Source: Candidatus Aminicenantota bacterium
Lineage (GTDB): Bacteria > Acidobacteriota > Aminicenantia > S016-38
Length of the DNA: 13,798 nucleotides
Direction: 5' to 3'
NCBI GenBank assembly: GCA_021161165.1
Contig: JAGHBF010000068.1
Coordinates: 1 to 13,798, forward strand
Below the pieces are notes generated by a model that worked only from the letters and a program-made list of their open reading frames with translations, was not told the origin of the DNA and did no database searches. The position numbers and the translations under genes are program-made. Below, piece by piece: positions 1 to 6,883 of this stretch (positions are counted from its first letter, which is position 1; the number at the start of each line of letters is the position of its first letter).

Positions 1-1
1 G

Positions 2-1732
2 AAAAGAGATAAAGATACATCCAGAACCATTTTAGAGAATATTGATAAAAACTTCTCCATCTTTGAGATTTCGAAATTGTTGAGCCGTTTGTTCGGCAGG
101 AATTTCACTCCATCTTCTTTTTCAGAAGGTCTAAATGAGAATTTAAAACGCATGGTATATGAAGGAATTGTTTCTAAGGATGAGGCATCGTATTTGTATT
201 TTTATATGGTAGCCAGAAAATATGGGAGCAAATTTCCTCCTTTTCCATCCGAGGGATTGGAGCTTGTCAAAAATCACAGGGTGGAGGAAAGATTCCGTTC
301 TATAATGGAAAAACACCGGGTAATTATCGGTTTTAAAAGGATAAATTCAAAGGAGGTGCTTTTTGTTGCAGGCCCTAATCCTTTTTCTGTTGATTACACA
401 ATTTCTATGCTTGAGAAAAGCGAAGTAAAGGAAACTATTGGCTTCCTTGCACCTGAATTCTTTGTGCAGGAGGTTATTTCTTCTTACACATATTTTCCTA
501 TTTCCAGAGTGAGTGATGGCGATTTCAAATACAGGAATGCTGTAAAGGTAAAAAGAGAGAAAGGATTGGCAATAAAAGGAGAGGAGTTATTTGGAAGAAT
601 CATGGAAGAAGCTCTAAAAGATAAAGCTACGGATATCCATATTCTTCCCCTGGAGGGAAATTCTGGAGCAATAGTGGACTTTAGAATGAGCATGGCTCTT
701 ATTCCGAAGTTTAGATTGTATGAGTCAGATTATGCAAAACTTAGAGCTTATTTCCTTTCAAGCATGAACATAGATGACAAACCTTACGCTGCTTCAAGTG
801 CAGCGAAAACCTTTGTCACCTCGGAAGGTAAAAAAGTTCGGTATAGATTTTCTTCAATGCCGGTCCTGGGAGAGGCTTTTAGCGATAGCGTAAAGCATAG
901 TTATGTAATTCGTATACATAAGGACTTCAGCATAATAAACCTTGATTCTCTGAGAATACCTTCCCCTGTTAAAAATAGTCTAAAAAATGCGATAAGAAAG
1001 AGGTCCGGCATAATAGTTGTCTCAGGAGCTACTGGCTCTGGAAAATCAACCACGATACTTTCCTGTTTGAACTTTATTAAGGAAAGCACTAAAGGATCTA
1101 AAAGGATAATAACTCTTGAAGACCCTGTGGAGGTTTTGCTACCTGGAGTAGTGCAGTCTGAAATAAATGAAAATGCAGGATACACTTTTTCGAAAGGATT
1201 AAGAGAGGCTCTGAGACATGACCCTGACATAATTTTTGTCGGGGAAGTAAGAGATGAAGATTCTGCCAGGCTTGTGACTCAAGCAGCGGTTACAGGACAT
1301 CTCGTTTTTACAACAATTCATTCCTTTTCCTTAGAGGAAATTCCCCTTAGGTTTGCTTCCTTGGGAGTAGACCCCATGTCTTTGATAGGCGCTTCCTTGC
1401 TTTTTCTCGAACAGGTAAGAATAAGAGAATATCCTGCTGGTGGACTTTATGAAGTGGAGAAAGGTGAAAATATTTTTCTGGAAGAACCCAGAAGTCCTAC
1501 AAAGGTGAAAAAATATGCAAGAGACAGGGTTTTATTTTCTGCCCTTGAGCTGGACGAAAAGTTTAAAAGCGAGATCTATTCAAAAGGATTTAAAGCATGG
1601 AGAGATTTAGTAAAAGAAAGAAAATTTCCTGACATAAAAGAGGAAATCCAGAATCTTTATAAAGAGAAGAAAATTTCTACTCAGCAATATTTTGAGTTCT
1701 TTTCCATGGAAGGTTGTAATGTTAATGGTTAG
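2..1732 (+). CDS. GspE/PilB-family secretion/pilus assembly ATPase, 5' partial
   Basis: Hexameric cytoplasmic ATPase expected to drive pseudopilus or type IV pilus assembly. The frame is open back to position 2 with no stop, so the true start lies upstream; the TTG at 77 has no support as a start. In order: an N-terminal region resembling the MshEN/GspE_N fold (about 290-500), the linker domain with the family's 'ATDIHI' motif (near 630), and a complete motor domain. The motor has Walker A GATGSGKST (1025-1051), an Asp box LEDPVE (near 1118-1135), Walker B with catalytic Glu in DPDIIFVGE (1220-1246), and a His box TGHLVFTTIH (near 1289-1320). All catalytic elements look intact. The tetracysteine zinc motif usual after the His box in GspE/PilB is absent. 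It overlaps the next gene by 14 nt. Motifs are seen directly; the role is inferred from the family and the downstream pilin-like genes. Whether it serves type II secretion or a type IV pilus cannot be decided here. Confidence 0.93.
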   Translation, partial: KRDKDTSRTILENIDKNFSIFEISKLLSRLFGRNFTPSSFSEGLNENLKRMVYEGIVSKDEASYLYFYMVARKYGSKFPPFPSEGLELVKNHRVEERFRSIMEKHRVIIGFKRINSKEVLFVAGPNPFSVDYTISMLEKSEVKETIGFLAPEFFVQEVISSYTYFPISRVSDGDFKYRNAVKVKREKGLAIKGEELFGRIMEEALKDKATDIHILPLEGNSGAIVDFRMSMALIPKFRLYESDYAKLRAYFLSSMNIDDKPYAASSAAKTFVTSEGKKVRYRFSSMPVLGEAFSDSVKHSYVIRIHKDFSIINLDSLRIPSPVKNSLKNAIRKRSGIIVVSGATGSGKSTTILSCLNFIKESTKGSKRIITLEDPVEVLLPGVVQSEINENAGYTFSKGLREALRHDPDIIFVGEVRDEDSARLVTQAAVTGHLVFTTIHSFSLEEIPLRFASLGVDPMSLIGASLLFLEQVRIREYPAGGLYEVEKGENIFLEEPRSPTKVKKYARDRVLFSALELDEKFKSEIYSKGFKAWRDLVKERKFPDIKEEIQNLYKEKKISTQQYFEFFSMEGCNVNG

Positions 1733-2000
1733 GAAAATGTCCCTTTCTACGGATATAAAGGGGAAGACTATTGTGGAAGAAGGAAAATTTAGAGATTTGG
1801 GAGAATTTCTGGAAGTGCTTTCTGAAACAGCTCGTATAACCTTTCTGGACCTGGACAATTATTTTAGATTGAGCTTGACAGTATCCAGCGGGGATGAAGA
1901 GAATGAATTTTACATACGCGAGGGGGAACCTTTTCTTACAGGAAAATTTGTAATTTTAGATCTTGAAATAAAATTTTTGACTGGGAATGAAAAACTGTAG
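1719..2000 (+). CDS. small hypothetical protein between ATPase and kinase
   Basis: A 93-residue protein I do not recognise. The ATG at 1719 was chosen because GGAAGG (1708-1713) lies 5 nt upstream; ATGs at 1725 and 1737 and an upstream TTG at 1692 are alternatives. It overlaps the ATPase end by 14 nt and stops 2 nt before the kinase start, so it is probably translationally coupled to both. There is no signal peptide, membrane segment or cysteine motif. The middle has an amphipathic 'FRDLGEFLEVLSETARI' helix followed by alternating hydrophobic strand-like segments. This faintly recalls DUF4388/PATAN domains, which occur near type IV pilus and chemosensory genes, but the match is too weak to claim. 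A regulatory or adaptor partner of the kinase or ATPase is a guess from position only. Confidence 0.7.
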   Translation: MLMVRKMSLSTDIKGKTIVEEGKFRDLGEFLEVLSETARITFLDLDNYFRLSLTVSSGDEENEFYIREGEPFLTGKFVILDLEIKFLTGNEKL

Positions 2001-2002
2001 AA

Positions 2003-3355
2003 ATGGTTAGTGAAGACTTTACTATGACTCTTGAAGAGCTACTTTGTTCAAGAGGAATAAAAATAATTGAAGAGGTGGGGAAAGGAGCCACCAAAAGAGT
2101 GTGTTTAGGAGAAATTTCAAAGAATAAAAAAGTTGAAAAAGTCGCTGTTAAGATAATAAATCCAGAATTTCTTATTACTGAAAAGATCAGAAAGGCTTTT
2201 CTGGCAGAAGCTGAAATTCTTCAGCAACTAAATCACCCAAATATAGAAAATCTTAAAGACGCATTTATGACAGACGAATTTGTCGTATTGATTACAGAAT
2301 TTTTGGAAGGAATTTCTCTACTTGATTTTCTGGATGAGTTGTCTGTGAATGAGGGAAAACAACTTTCCTGGCATGAGGTGTTTTATTTAATAAGAGAAAT
2401 AGCAAATGGATTGAAGGCTATACATCATAGGGGTTTCGTTCATAGAGATATTTCTCCTGCAAATATAATCCTTATGAACGATGGCGGAGGGAAATTAAGA
2501 GGAGTAAAATTGATAGACCTCGGTCTGGCAAAGAATATGAAAACACAAGGTAGTCAGTCTCTTTCAGGTATATTCCAGGTAAAGGGAACCTATTTTTTTG
2601 CAGCTCCTGAATTGTTAGAGAATGCTTCCATGGTAGATGAAAGGTCTGATTCCTTTTCTTTGGCTACTCTCATGTATTATTGTCTTACCCTAGAATTTCC
2701 GTTCGGAAGTGAAGAGGGTTACTATGAAAGGGTCAAAAATCATGGTGTTATACCCATTAATAAATTCAGGCCTGGAATTCCTTCAGATGTTCTTAAATTT
2801 CTTGAAGAGTTTTTTAGAATTAATTTGTCGCCATTCCCTCATAATAGAGATTATGCGCATGAAATAGTGGATAAAATTGGTGCCTTCCTTTTAAATCATG
2901 GGTTTGATCCTGACAAAGGGTTTTCTGGATCTTTGAAAAATCCTGTTCAAAAATGGGATAAAGGAAGTAATTATAATCTTAAAGCAGTCCTTTCATCGCC
3001 CGCAGGCAAATTAAGAAAAGAAGTTAAGACTTTAAAGATAAGAAAAAAGAAAAAAACAAAAGTTGTCCTTTATGTTATAGTCTTAACAAGTTTCCTGTTT
3101 CTAATAGGGTTTGGTTTTTTATGGCATCTTAAAAAGGTAAGGGCCAAAAGCCCAACAAATTTTTTTATTCAGGACTTAACAGTTGAAACACAAAATAGGA
3201 TAGGAAGGGAAAATTTCCCTTTTGGGAAAAGAGTAAAAAGGTTAATTTTAAGAAATGGTACTACAGAAATTACACTCTCATCTGATGGTAAAATTATCGA
3301 TCACAGGATTCTTTTTTCAAGAAAGAAGTTTATTTTTATCCTTCAGAAGAATTAA
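2003..3355 (+). CDS. membrane-anchored Hanks-type serine/threonine protein kinase
   Basis: A 450-residue eukaryotic-like Ser/Thr kinase with a cytoplasmic catalytic domain. Kinase motifs by residue: glycine-rich loop G26-x-G28 with V33; VAVK with Lys50; probable helix-C Glu69; HRD at 147-149 with Asn154; metal-binding Asp172 in a DLG variant of DFG; GT 195-196; and APE at 201-203. All catalytic residues are present, so it should be active. The third loop glycine is replaced by Lys31. A basic stretch (345-353) precedes one membrane helix (about 354-375), followed by a short tail of about 75 residues outside the membrane. That tail has no recognisable sensor domain such as PASTA. The start codon lies 2 nt after the preceding stop and lacks a clear Shine-Dalgarno (SD), so coupling is likely; an ATG at 2024 is an alternative. 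Its place inside a pilus/secretion locus suggests that it phosphorylates an assembly component. That is inference. Confidence 0.93.
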   Translation: MVSEDFTMTLEELLCSRGIKIIEEVGKGATKRVCLGEISKNKKVEKVAVKIINPEFLITEKIRKAFLAEAEILQQLNHPNIENLKDAFMTDEFVVLITEFLEGISLLDFLDELSVNEGKQLSWHEVFYLIREIANGLKAIHHRGFVHRDISPANIILMNDGGGKLRGVKLIDLGLAKNMKTQGSQSLSGIFQVKGTYFFAAPELLENASMVDERSDSFSLATLMYYCLTLEFPFGSEEGYYERVKNHGVIPINKFRPGIPSDVLKFLEEFFRINLSPFPHNRDYAHEIVDKIGAFLLNHGFDPDKGFSGSLKNPVQKWDKGSNYNLKAVLSSPAGKLRKEVKTLKIRKKKKTKVVLYVIVLTSFLFLIGFGFLWHLKKVRAKSPTNFFIQDLTVETQNRIGRENFPFGKRVKRLILRNGTTEITLSSDGKIIDHRILFSRKKFIFILQKN

Positions 3356-3410
3356 TAAGATGTTAAATGCACTTATCTTGGAAAAAGCGACAAAATTTTT
3401 TACTTTGAAA

Positions 3411-3419
3411 TGGTATAAT
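3411..3419 (+). promoter_or_regulatory. extended -10 promoter candidate
   Basis: TGG followed by a perfect TATAAT (3414-3419) gives the TGn extended -10 pattern. No good -35 hexamer lies 16-18 nt upstream, which extended -10 promoters can tolerate. Transcription would start near 3426, giving a leader of about 84 nt before the ATG at 3510. It lies in the only sizeable gap (3356-3509) of the secretion locus. This gap holds no convincing terminator or gene. Confidence 0.5.
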
Positions 3420-3499
3420 TTTTCGAGAAGTAAAAGAAAAATTTGATTTTTTATAAGAATGTGAGTAAACTAAAGATTATCAACAAAAATAAAAATTGT

Positions 3500-3503
3500 G
3501 GAG
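3500..3503 (+). promoter_or_regulatory. ribosome binding site that sets the 3510 start
   Basis: GGAG lies 6 nt before the ATG at 3510. It overlaps the in-frame GTG at 3498, so it can serve only the ATG. This makes the protein four residues shorter than the longest open frame. Confidence 0.65.
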
Positions 3504-3509
3504 TTAACA

Positions 3510-4151
3510 ATGCCTAAGAGGAGAAAAAAAACAAGCGTCCCTAAATCGGGTATTTTTCAAAGGATCCCCATTTCCTATCTTCCTGCTCTTACAGGGTATA
3601 CAACTCCCAATGCTTTTAAAAATTCAGAACCTTATTCTTTGTTTGCTGATCAGACTTTTAAGAAAATAACCTTCAGAATTTCAGATGTTTGTCTTCTTTT
3701 CGGTTATACTCCGCCTCAGCTCTTTAATTTCCTGAAGTACAATGACCCTGAAAATTTTGGCTCCATGACCGAGGATGAGACTAAAAGAGCCTATAGGTTA
3801 ACTTCAGAAAACATAGTGGAAAGATTGCCCTTTTTCGTGGAGACCATTGAGAGCTGGAAGAATAGAAAAATCAAGGAGCTTGAAGATTCTTTCGGGAAAA
3901 AGGAGCAGGAAATAATTAAAAAATATGGGAAGGATGAAAAAAGACTTCAAGACAGACTCAAATCAAATTCCACGGCACTGAAACAACAGAAAACCAGAGT
4001 TATGAAGACCTATTCTTCTATAAAGGGGAATGCGGAAAATGTAATACTCTGGCTCGCCAAAGAGTATCCGGATCTTCTTGAGAAGGTTCCCCAGGAGTCT
4101 CGCGAATGGATTGTAAAATCAATGCCGGCTTTAAAGGACGTGTTTCAGTAG
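3510..4151 (+). CDS. hypothetical basic coiled-coil protein, possible HTH N-terminus
   Basis: A 213-residue protein I do not recognise. It begins with a strongly basic segment (PKRRKKT). Around residues 55-80, 'ISDVCLLFGYTPPQLFNFLK' has the spacing of a helix-turn-helix or MerR-like DNA-binding unit, but this is only suggestive. About residues 110-170 form a charged Lys/Glu-rich helical stretch likely to be a coiled coil, followed by another helical segment to the end. There is no signal peptide or membrane helix, so it is probably cytoplasmic. It is the first gene after the candidate promoter at 3411-3419, and the following lipoprotein gene starts inside its last 46 nt. It could be a regulator of the pseudopilin half of the locus or a structural adaptor; nothing in the sequence decides between these. 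Confidence 0.82.
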   Translation: MPKRRKKTSVPKSGIFQRIPISYLPALTGYTTPNAFKNSEPYSLFADQTFKKITFRISDVCLLFGYTPPQLFNFLKYNDPENFGSMTEDETKRAYRLTSENIVERLPFFVETIESWKNRKIKELEDSFGKKEQEIIKKYGKDEKRLQDRLKSNSTALKQQKTRVMKTYSSIKGNAENVILWLAKEYPDLLEKVPQESREWIVKSMPALKDVFQ

Positions 4152-4468
4152 CAGGGTTTTTAATCCCCATATTTCTCTCGATTTTTTTATTTCAAGCCTG
4201 CAGCAACAAACCTACACCCAGAGAATTTAAACATGCTATTTATAAGGCTTACACAAAGCAGCTCAAAAAATACGGAATAAAAATAGAAGCCTTGCTTTTT
4301 GTATTGAGATACGATAAAAACCCTTCCGCTAATGCGGTTTCTCTCTTCTATAGAGAAGAAGATGCTGAAAGTTTTGAATTTTTAATATCCCATTTTAAGA
4401 ATCCAGAAGAGCTGCAAAACTGGCTGGAAATTTACATAAAAGAGAATATAGAGGTTCTTTATGAATAG
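4106..4468 (+). CDS. small predicted lipoprotein
   Basis: A 120-residue protein with an N-terminal basic segment, a hydrophobic stretch (about 15-29) and a lipobox-like L28-F-Q-A-C32, which fits the broad bacterial lipoprotein attachment pattern. Cys32 would be lipidated, leaving a mature domain of about 89 residues that is charged, helical-looking and not recognised. The ATG at 4106 is supported by AGGAG (4093-4097) 8 nt upstream, although this puts 46 nt of overlap with the preceding gene. It overlaps the PilT-like gene by 8 nt. Small lipoproteins in such loci can act as pilotins for a secretin or as pilus-assembly accessories (PilP/PilF-like roles). That role is a guess from context, since no homology is visible. 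Confidence 0.8.
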   Translation: MDCKINAGFKGRVSVAGFLIPIFLSIFLFQACSNKPTPREFKHAIYKAYTKQLKKYGIKIEALLFVLRYDKNPSANAVSLFYREEDAESFEFLISHFKNPEELQNWLEIYIKENIEVLYE

Positions 4469-5591
4469 CTTTTACGAAGTTTTTCCCACTTCCCCTGTTT
4501 TTAAAGACCACAGCCATTTGAAACAAATTATTGAAGGAATGGAACTCCTGGGGCGAAGCGAGGTGATTTTTTCGATAGGTTCTGGATTCTTCGCTTTAAA
4601 GGGGAGAATACTTCAAAAAGTTAACTTTTTCGACGAGAACTCTACTATTGGTTCTATAGAGGATGACCAGAAAGAAATAATGGCAGAGTTAATAGATTTA
4701 TACGAGAAAGAAGGCACTAATTTTCAAATTAATAATAATATTAGCAATATTAAATTTACTTTTACTCTGGAAGGTAAAAGGGTTTTTGTTTCAATTGAAT
4801 TGATAAACGGCGGTAAAAATGTAATGGCAAGATTGAAGCTAAAAGATGAAGTTCTTTTTGCCCCAAGAGGTCTGGGGTTTCCCCGGATGGTGGTTGAGAA
4901 AATTCTGGATTTAGACACGGGGCTTGTAATAATTGCCAGTCCATCATTAGGTGGAAGGTCTACCACAGCAGTGTCTTTTTTTATGGAAGCAGTTTCCAGG
5001 AAAAATGTCCTTGGACTTGTTCTGGATGATGCAATGGAATTTTCTCTTTATTCCCCTAAAACTATGATAATTCATAAGGTATACGGTAAGGATTTTAAAG
5101 AATGGTTCCCCATTGGAAATAGAGTTTTTTCATCTGTAGTATATATTTCAGATATAGACAGGGAGGAAAAACTCCTTCTGGCTCTTCAACTGGCATCCGA
5201 AGGTAAGCTGGTTTTTGCGACCATTTGCGCTTCAAGTTCTATTTCTTTATTCCACAAAATGGAAGTATTGTCACAGGTTAATAAGAGAGAAATAATTAGA
5301 GATTTTATTGCTGAACATCTCAGAGCTGTTATTTTTCAAAATTTGATAGGGGAGGAGGGTAGCTTGAGAAAACCTGCACTTGCATTTGAGCTAATTTTAA
5401 ATACCAGCAAAGTAAAAAATTTTATTATGGAAGGAAGATACAAGATGATACTATCCAGAAGTCCCTCAGCATCCTATATTCCCTATGCATCGACACTCAA
5501 TCTCCTCTTTAAGAACGGACACATTTCTGAGCGGGAGTATAAAAAAGAACTCAGGATGAGAACTGGTGAATTTTTTAAGGAGGAAAGTTGA
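4461..5591 (+). CDS. PilT-like ATPase homologue with degenerate nucleotide-binding motifs (predicted pseudoenzyme)
   Basis: A 376-residue protein with the full-length layout of a PilT/PilU retraction ATPase but substituted catalytic positions. The Walker A counterpart reads SPSLGGRST (160-168) where PilT has GPTGSGKST, so the phosphate-binding Lys is Arg166 and two glycines are lost. The Asp-box counterpart is VLDDAMEF (187-194). The Walker B counterpart is VVYISDID (226-233), with Asp231 where the catalytic Glu should be. The His-box counterpart EGKLVFATICAS (247-258) has lost its histidines. The C-terminus still reads like PilT (PALAFELILNTSKVKNFI, about 305-322). The reading frame is intact and well conserved around the damaged motifs, so this looks like a maintained non-catalytic protein rather than decay. 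SD GAGG (4451-4454) precedes the ATG by 6 nt. It overlaps the next gene by 4 nt (TTGA). A structural or regulatory subunit for the active ATPase is inferred. Confidence 0.88.
   Translation: MNSFYEVFPTSPVFKDHSHLKQIIEGMELLGRSEVIFSIGSGFFALKGRILQKVNFFDENSTIGSIEDDQKEIMAELIDLYEKEGTNFQINNNISNIKFTFTLEGKRVFVSIELINGGKNVMARLKLKDEVLFAPRGLGFPRMVVEKILDLDTGLVIIASPSLGGRSTTAVSFFMEAVSRKNVLGLVLDDAMEFSLYSPKTMIIHKVYGKDFKEWFPIGNRVFSSVVYISDIDREEKLLLALQLASEGKLVFATICASSSISLFHKMEVLSQVNKREIIRDFIAEHLRAVIFQNLIGEEGSLRKPALAFELILNTSKVKNFIMEGRYKMILSRSPSASYIPYASTLNLLFKNGHISEREYKKELRMRTGEFFKEES
5577..5583 (+). promoter_or_regulatory. strong ribosome binding site for a TTG start
   Basis: AAGGAGG lies 4 nt before the TTG at 5588, inside the end of the PilT-like gene. 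It supports the TTG as the start: the in-frame upstream stop TAA (5576-5578) overlaps this site, and no ATG or GTG start lies between. The gene therefore cannot encode a longer N-terminus. Confidence 0.75.
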
Positions 5592-5950
5592 GATTATATG
5601 AGATCGTTTTGGCCCTTTTTATAGTATTTATTGTGGCAACGCTTTACCCTTTAAAAAGAGTTTATTCTTCTTCGAGAAAGGATGCTTATAAGGTAGCTTC
5701 TTTTGTAAGGTCATGTGCAGTATTTTCGTTGGGGAATGAGTGGTGTCGGGTAATAATTGTGGGAAAAAATGTTGAATTAAACTGTAGTGGCGGTTTTTTA
5801 AGAAAGACTGAACTTGATTCAAAGGTTTCGGAAGGGGTCTTAAGATGTTCGGAAGGAGTAATTGAAAATCCGGTAACAATTAAGATTGAGCAGTTTCTCG
5901 TAAAAGTTGGAAGAAGAGGGGTAAATATAGAGGTTAACCATGAGATGTGA
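5588..5950 (+). CDS. GspH/FimT-like pseudopilin-related protein without leader peptide
   Basis: A 120-residue protein starting at TTG in a TTGA overlap with the preceding gene. The N-terminus MRLYEIVLALFIVFIVATLYP is a hydrophobic helix with Glu at position 5, where mature pilins carry their conserved Glu5. There is no preceding leader or Gly cleavage site, and an in-frame stop just upstream rules out a longer start. The following helix 'VASFVRSCAVFSLG' (about 37-50) and the strand-rich C-terminus resemble GspH/FimT minor pseudopilins. It has four cysteines (43, 53, 66, 87 approximately). It is followed, with 11 nt overlap, by a canonical prepilin gene. It may be a minor pseudopilin inserted without processing, or an anchored assembly protein. 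Assignment rests on N-terminal pattern and position, not clear homology. Confidence 0.78.
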   Translation: MRLYEIVLALFIVFIVATLYPLKRVYSSSRKDAYKVASFVRSCAVFSLGNEWCRVIIVGKNVELNCSGGFLRKTELDSKVSEGVLRCSEGVIENPVTIKIEQFLVKVGRRGVNIEVNHEM

Positions 5951-6251
5951 AGGATTCTCGTTGCTTGAGGTCGTTGTCGCCATTGCAGTTTCTTCTATGA
6001 TTCTTATCTCTGTATTTTTAGGTTTTTCCTCTTCCCTTAACAGTGTACATCGTTCTTACTGTGCCTCTAAGGGAGCAATGATAGCTCAGAAATACTCTTC
6101 TCTAATTAAAGCAGGTTTCTCCATTACTGAAAAAATTAAAGAGGGCAATTATGTTTTGCAGATTGTAGATAAAAAATACTCAGGTTTTTCAGTAAAGGTG
6201 ATAATAGTTCATCTTGGTGGGATAAAATGTACAGAGTTTCCAGTAAAATAA
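5940..6251 (+). CDS. GspI/PilV-like prepilin
   Basis: A 103-residue minor pseudopilin. It has a classic class III prepilin signal: short leader MRCEG, then F-S-L-L-E with Glu at mature position 5, followed by a hydrophobic helix (VVVAIAVSSMILISVFLGF). A prepilin peptidase (PilD/GspO) would cut after Gly5 and N-methylate Phe6; that enzyme is not in the window. GAGG (5930-5933) lies 6 nt before the ATG. It overlaps the genes on both sides, by 11 and 25 nt. Its place between an H-like and a J-like gene and its small size match GspI of type II secretion pseudopili, which sits at the pseudopilus tip. PilV-like minor pilins of type IV pili are the alternative. Confidence 0.87.
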   Translation: MRCEGFSLLEVVVAIAVSSMILISVFLGFSSSLNSVHRSYCASKGAMIAQKYSSLIKAGFSITEKIKEGNYVLQIVDKKYSGFSVKVIIVHLGGIKCTEFPVK

Positions 6252-6883
6252 CAGGTTTTACCATTCTGGAAGTGCTTGTTTATCTGTTTGCTCTTTCAAT
6301 TATTATGGCAGTTCTTCTATCTTCTTTTCGGTGGGTTAAGAACTATATGCAGACGATAAACAGGGAACAACTTCGCATTGACAAGGTATGGAAAATATCA
6401 GCTTTTTATGATTATCTTATGGCGGGAGAGGCAAATAATCTTTTTGGACTGAAAAGGTTATATACGGGAAGTGGAGAACTTATAATTCCAGTTGTTTCTC
6501 CATATGAGCCTTCTCTTGACTCACTTAAAGATGCAAAGGAAGGATTTTACTTGGGAAAGTGCAAGGACGATGACCTTGTCATTTACAGTATACAAAATGG
6601 GAAAAGTAAAAAGGTATTCGGGGAATGTGAACCATTTCTTTTTTACCACCTGGGTTACGGAGGTGTCCCGGCATTTGTGATTTTAAGAGAAGAAAGCGGA
6701 AGATTATTCATGGAAGAAGGAGTGGAAAAGGAAATATTCAGAACAGACCTTGGACCGGGCGAATTTCAGGTTATTATGAAGAAATCAAATGGAGATAATG
6801 TTGAAGACAGTTCTCTTGCGGATTTTATCTCAATAAAATTTTTACCTGAAAATCTGGAGGTTGCTACATGGAAAGAAAAATAG
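6227..6883 (+). CDS. GspJ/PilW-like prepilin
   Basis: A 218-residue minor pseudopilin. The leader MYRVSSKITG ends in Gly10 and is followed by F-T-I-L-E, placing Glu at mature position 5, then a hydrophobic helix to about residue 34. The mature body (about 208 residues) is the size expected for GspJ and is strand-rich, with few conserved features I can name. The start overlaps the preceding gene by 25 nt, and the end overlaps the next gene by 16 nt. A G-rich SD (GGTGGG) lies about 5 nt before the ATG. In type II systems GspI, J and K form the tip complex, and this gene order (I-J-K) fits that. A PilW-like role in a type IV pilus is the alternative. Confidence 0.87.
   Translation: MYRVSSKITGFTILEVLVYLFALSIIMAVLLSSFRWVKNYMQTINREQLRIDKVWKISAFYDYLMAGEANNLFGLKRLYTGSGELIIPVVSPYEPSLDSLKDAKEGFYLGKCKDDDLVIYSIQNGKSKKVFGECEPFLFYHLGYGGVPAFVILREESGRLFMEEGVEKEIFRTDLGPGEFQVIMKKSNGDNVEDSSLADFISIKFLPENLEVATWKEK

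Noticed and set aside
3255..3446. A 63-codon frame running from the kinase end into the gap, with an internal ATG at 3360
   Set aside because: It lacks an SD and recognisable sequence, and most of it overlaps the kinase. The promoter-like -10 element lies inside its end.
3435..3460. A/T-rich imperfect palindrome (AAAAAT-TTG-ATTTTT) that could look like a terminator
   Set aside because: The stem is six A-T pairs with a 3-nt loop and no GC content, so it is too weak to call.
4724..4966. Minus-strand frames opposite the PilT-like gene, considered as a possible antisense gene
   Set aside because: They are short and have no RBS, and the plus-strand frame keeps full PilT-like structure.
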